From the NCBI RefSeq assembly GCF_035917415.1, contig NZ_CP109073.1, positions 3,432,501-3,496,500 of the forward strand: a DNA stretch of 64,000 nucleotides, read 5' to 3'. Of the stretch, positions 63,301 to 64,000 are shown one piece after another. The notes below the pieces were generated by a model. It saw only the letters and a list, made by a program, of their open reading frames with translations, was not told the DNA's origin and did no database searches. The position numbers and the translations under genes are program-made. This DNA is from Streptomyces sp. NBC_01803. Its GTDB lineage: Bacteria > Actinomycetota > Actinomycetes > Streptomycetales > Streptomycetaceae. How positions within the stretch are numbered: the first letter of the stretch is position 1; every line of letters starts with the position of its first letter.

Positions 63301-64000
63301 GATGCGCCAGGTGCGGGAGGCCGAAGACGGGATCGACGCTCTGGTCCGGGAGGTTGAGGCGGCTCGCGTGGCCCAGCACACCGCGATCGCGGACACCGCG
63401 GCCGCCGAGGCCCGCCGCACGGCCGCCGCCGAGGCCCGGTCGGTTGCCGCCGCGGAGGAGAAGGACACCGCCCGTGGCCTTCGCCCGTACGCCGCCCGCG
63501 AGCTCCTCGACATTCTGCGCTGCCCGCCGGGCCTCGCCTGGCCCGCGCAGGAGGCCGACTGGGCCGGCGGCGAACTGCCGCCCGCCGCGGTCGCCGTGCA
63601 CGAGGCGATCCTCGCCGCCACCCGTGACCTGACCCCCACCGAGACCAGTGTCAAGCAGTCGGTCACCCGTCTCACCAAGGCCCTGGACGACCTGCAGGCG
63701 CGGCTCGCCGCCGCCGGACAGGACTACCGGCCCGAATGGGACGGCTCCGACGGGGTCATCCTCGTACGCGTCGCCGACGAGGAAGGCCCGCTGCCCGTCG
63801 CCACCTTCGCCGGGAAGATCGCGGTGCACCACCGCGACCAGGCCGAACTGCTCTCCGATTCCGAGCAGCGCATCCTGGAGGACGCCCTACTCACCCGGCT
63901 CGCCCAGCAGATCCACGACCGCACCGTCGACGCCCGCGACCTGATCAGGCGGATGAACACCGACATGCGCAAGCGCACGATGTCATCGGGGACGACGGTC
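60359..64000 (+). CDS. jetC: Wadjet JetC SMC-like ATPase (TIGR02680), 3' end outside window
   Basis: 1,214 residues are visible and the frame is open to the last base. Walker A is LRGPNGSGKTKA (Lys47) in the N-terminal ATPase half, followed by long Ala/Glu/Arg coiled coils and a hinge-like region near residues 665-780 (PLWQLVDFASGL). The window stops at KRTMSSGTTV, just before the ABC signature and Walker B. JetC is the loop-extruding motor of Wadjet. The coiled coil is interrupted by in-frame repeats at residues 499-550 and about 631-664. JetD (the nuclease) is expected just downstream. Confidence 0.92.
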   Translation, partial: MSTPAPTPAARYVPTRAGIINLWDYRDEEFSFANGWLVLRGPNGSGKTKALEVLFPFVLDGRIDPKRLNPFAAEDRTMKSNLLFRGQDSALGYVWIEFTHRDTGEAVTCGIGLHAQRHRDTPARWHFVAEGRVGEDFSLLTNDDRPMTKKQLAAELGRELIAPTADYRAAVDQRLFGLGRERYEQLLTLILTLRRPQLAKNLDPAKLSDTLTAGLRPLDDDLIAEAARSFDDMESVQRTLEGLAAADDATRAFLASYSTYLRVHARTAADKLTARRGETAERATALRTATANLETAREQQAAAETRAEKADAALAAQRAGLDQLRSSAAYQAVEQLADLERLVRTCEHIARQATAERERRTAATGRARAEAERATQLAAELDAAVSRDAATVADHAHTAGIPWTPADAEPARLAERSAAFAAARHEGVRAVRAAQQAARGAEQTRDLARVSLDRAQEAVAAAETAETAAESALESAREQARWALGQWTRAHGALLPRAKRDGGPPGRRLGEKRDGGPPGRRLGEKRDGGPPGRRLGEKRDGGPPDRRLEEGADRLAEALGLTGEAEAVTLGDVFAELTAPAVQDLRDTLASSRAQRADVERRRAETEAERDRIAAEHDDAPPPARGRTAERRELGVSPAEVPQLPPPATSGGAPRGAPRGRASGGGMPLWQLVDFASGLTDHQQASVEAALEASGLLDALLTAEDTPVTAGYSDGYLRAGAPVSGPSLADLLRPEDGTAIPAVRITAVLRSVTITGDLDTGTPQISPDGRYAAGVLVGAHTKEHAEYVGATARHRRRAARIAACEQLLTELAAQIDELARAEARADAALEAYAAARAALPRTTGITQALREVDKAAARLRATRDAADAAQTSYDETVAACSVAERALRRTAAEHAIEIERVDAVETATRAFETAVRELTARRREHAHQLQATQAAADRLTVAAEDEEAALSAERAARRRHTEEAAGFEALQEAVGAETQEVMRQVREAEDGIDALVREVEAARVAQHTAIADTAAAEARRTAAAEARSVAAAEEKDTARGLRPYAARELLDILRCPPGLAWPAQEADWAGGELPPAAVAVHEAILAATRDLTPTETSVKQSVTRLTKALDDLQARLAAAGQDYRPEWDGSDGVILVRVADEEGPLPVATFAGKIAVHHRDQAELLSDSEQRILEDALLTRLAQQIHDRTVDARDLIRRMNTDMRKRTMSSGTTV
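61853..62008 (+). repeat. Four 39-base tandem repeats inside jetC
   Basis: Units start at 61853, 61892, 61931 and 61970; the first three are identical and the fourth has four changes. Each begins AAGCGAGATGGGGG and contains GGGGGTCCCCCC, and adds 13 residues (KRDGGPPGRRLGE) without shifting the frame. It looks like the short GC-rich intergenic repeats common in Streptomyces, here inside a gene. Confidence 0.95.
62291..62342. repeat. GC-rich palindromic repeat inside jetC
   Basis: Arms CCTCTGGGGG (62304-62313) and CCCCCAGAGG (62316-62325) form a near-perfect palindrome, flanked by CCTCCCCC (62291) and GGGGGAGG (to 62342) as an outer arm pair. It is read in frame as a Pro/Gly/Arg-rich patch (ATSGGAPRGAPRG). 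Confidence 0.85.

Overview
The window is very GC-rich actinobacterial DNA. Gene order, GTG/TTG starts, ATGA/GTGA overlaps and many TANNNT boxes 6-8 bases before start codons point to Streptomyces or a close relative. From 1 to about 37.3 kb the order matches the conserved Streptomyces core: MBL hydrolase, crp, nth, CoA pyrophosphatase, marP, epoxide hydrolase, holin-like protein, acs, a SulP transporter-carbonic anhydrase fusion, a deacetylase lipoprotein, a CooC-like ATPase, a degenerate Fic-fold protein, a HAD hydrolase, a 6C-type small RNA, the ssd-tadABC-pilin-tadE pilus cluster, a MrfA-type helicase, bldG with its anti-sigma partner, an SDR, a lipoprotein, a methyltransferase, topA, a membrane-fused thymidylate kinase, a secreted choice-of-anchor P protein, holB, a TAP-like hydrolase, a zinc-finger protein and tRNA-Thr(CGT).

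At 37.3 kb the tRNA-Thr marks the switch to accessory DNA. A 43-base direct repeat (one mismatch) of the tRNA 3' half lies at 37334-37376 and 47201-47243 and bounds a 9.9-kb island. The island has no recognisable integrase. It carries an IS3 relic, two divergent SNF2-type helicases (the second cut short before its C-terminal domain where an IS4 relic begins), an intact VapBC pair and a decayed UvrD-like helicase. A Rho-independent terminator just outside the right repeat is probably the tRNA's original terminator.

To the right lie two small unknown genes, a broken IS110 element, an aminoglycoside-phosphotransferase-like kinase, a small secreted protein and IS relics. A polymorphic toxin locus follows: a 1,562-residue Rhs protein with a type VII-secretion-like N-terminus and a short C-terminal toxin, overlapping by 4 bases a small gene resembling colicin-D-type immunity proteins. 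After a truncated regulator remnant the window ends inside a Wadjet plasmid-defence operon (jetA, jetB and most of jetC; jetD must lie beyond the edge). jetC contains in-frame GC-rich tandem and palindromic repeats in its coiled coil.

The accessory third is thus a defence and competition zone. Its most novel parts are the helicase pair in the tRNA island, the repeat-invaded JetC, and the Rhs tip with its immunity gene. All assignments rest on reading motifs and order by eye; no database search was run.
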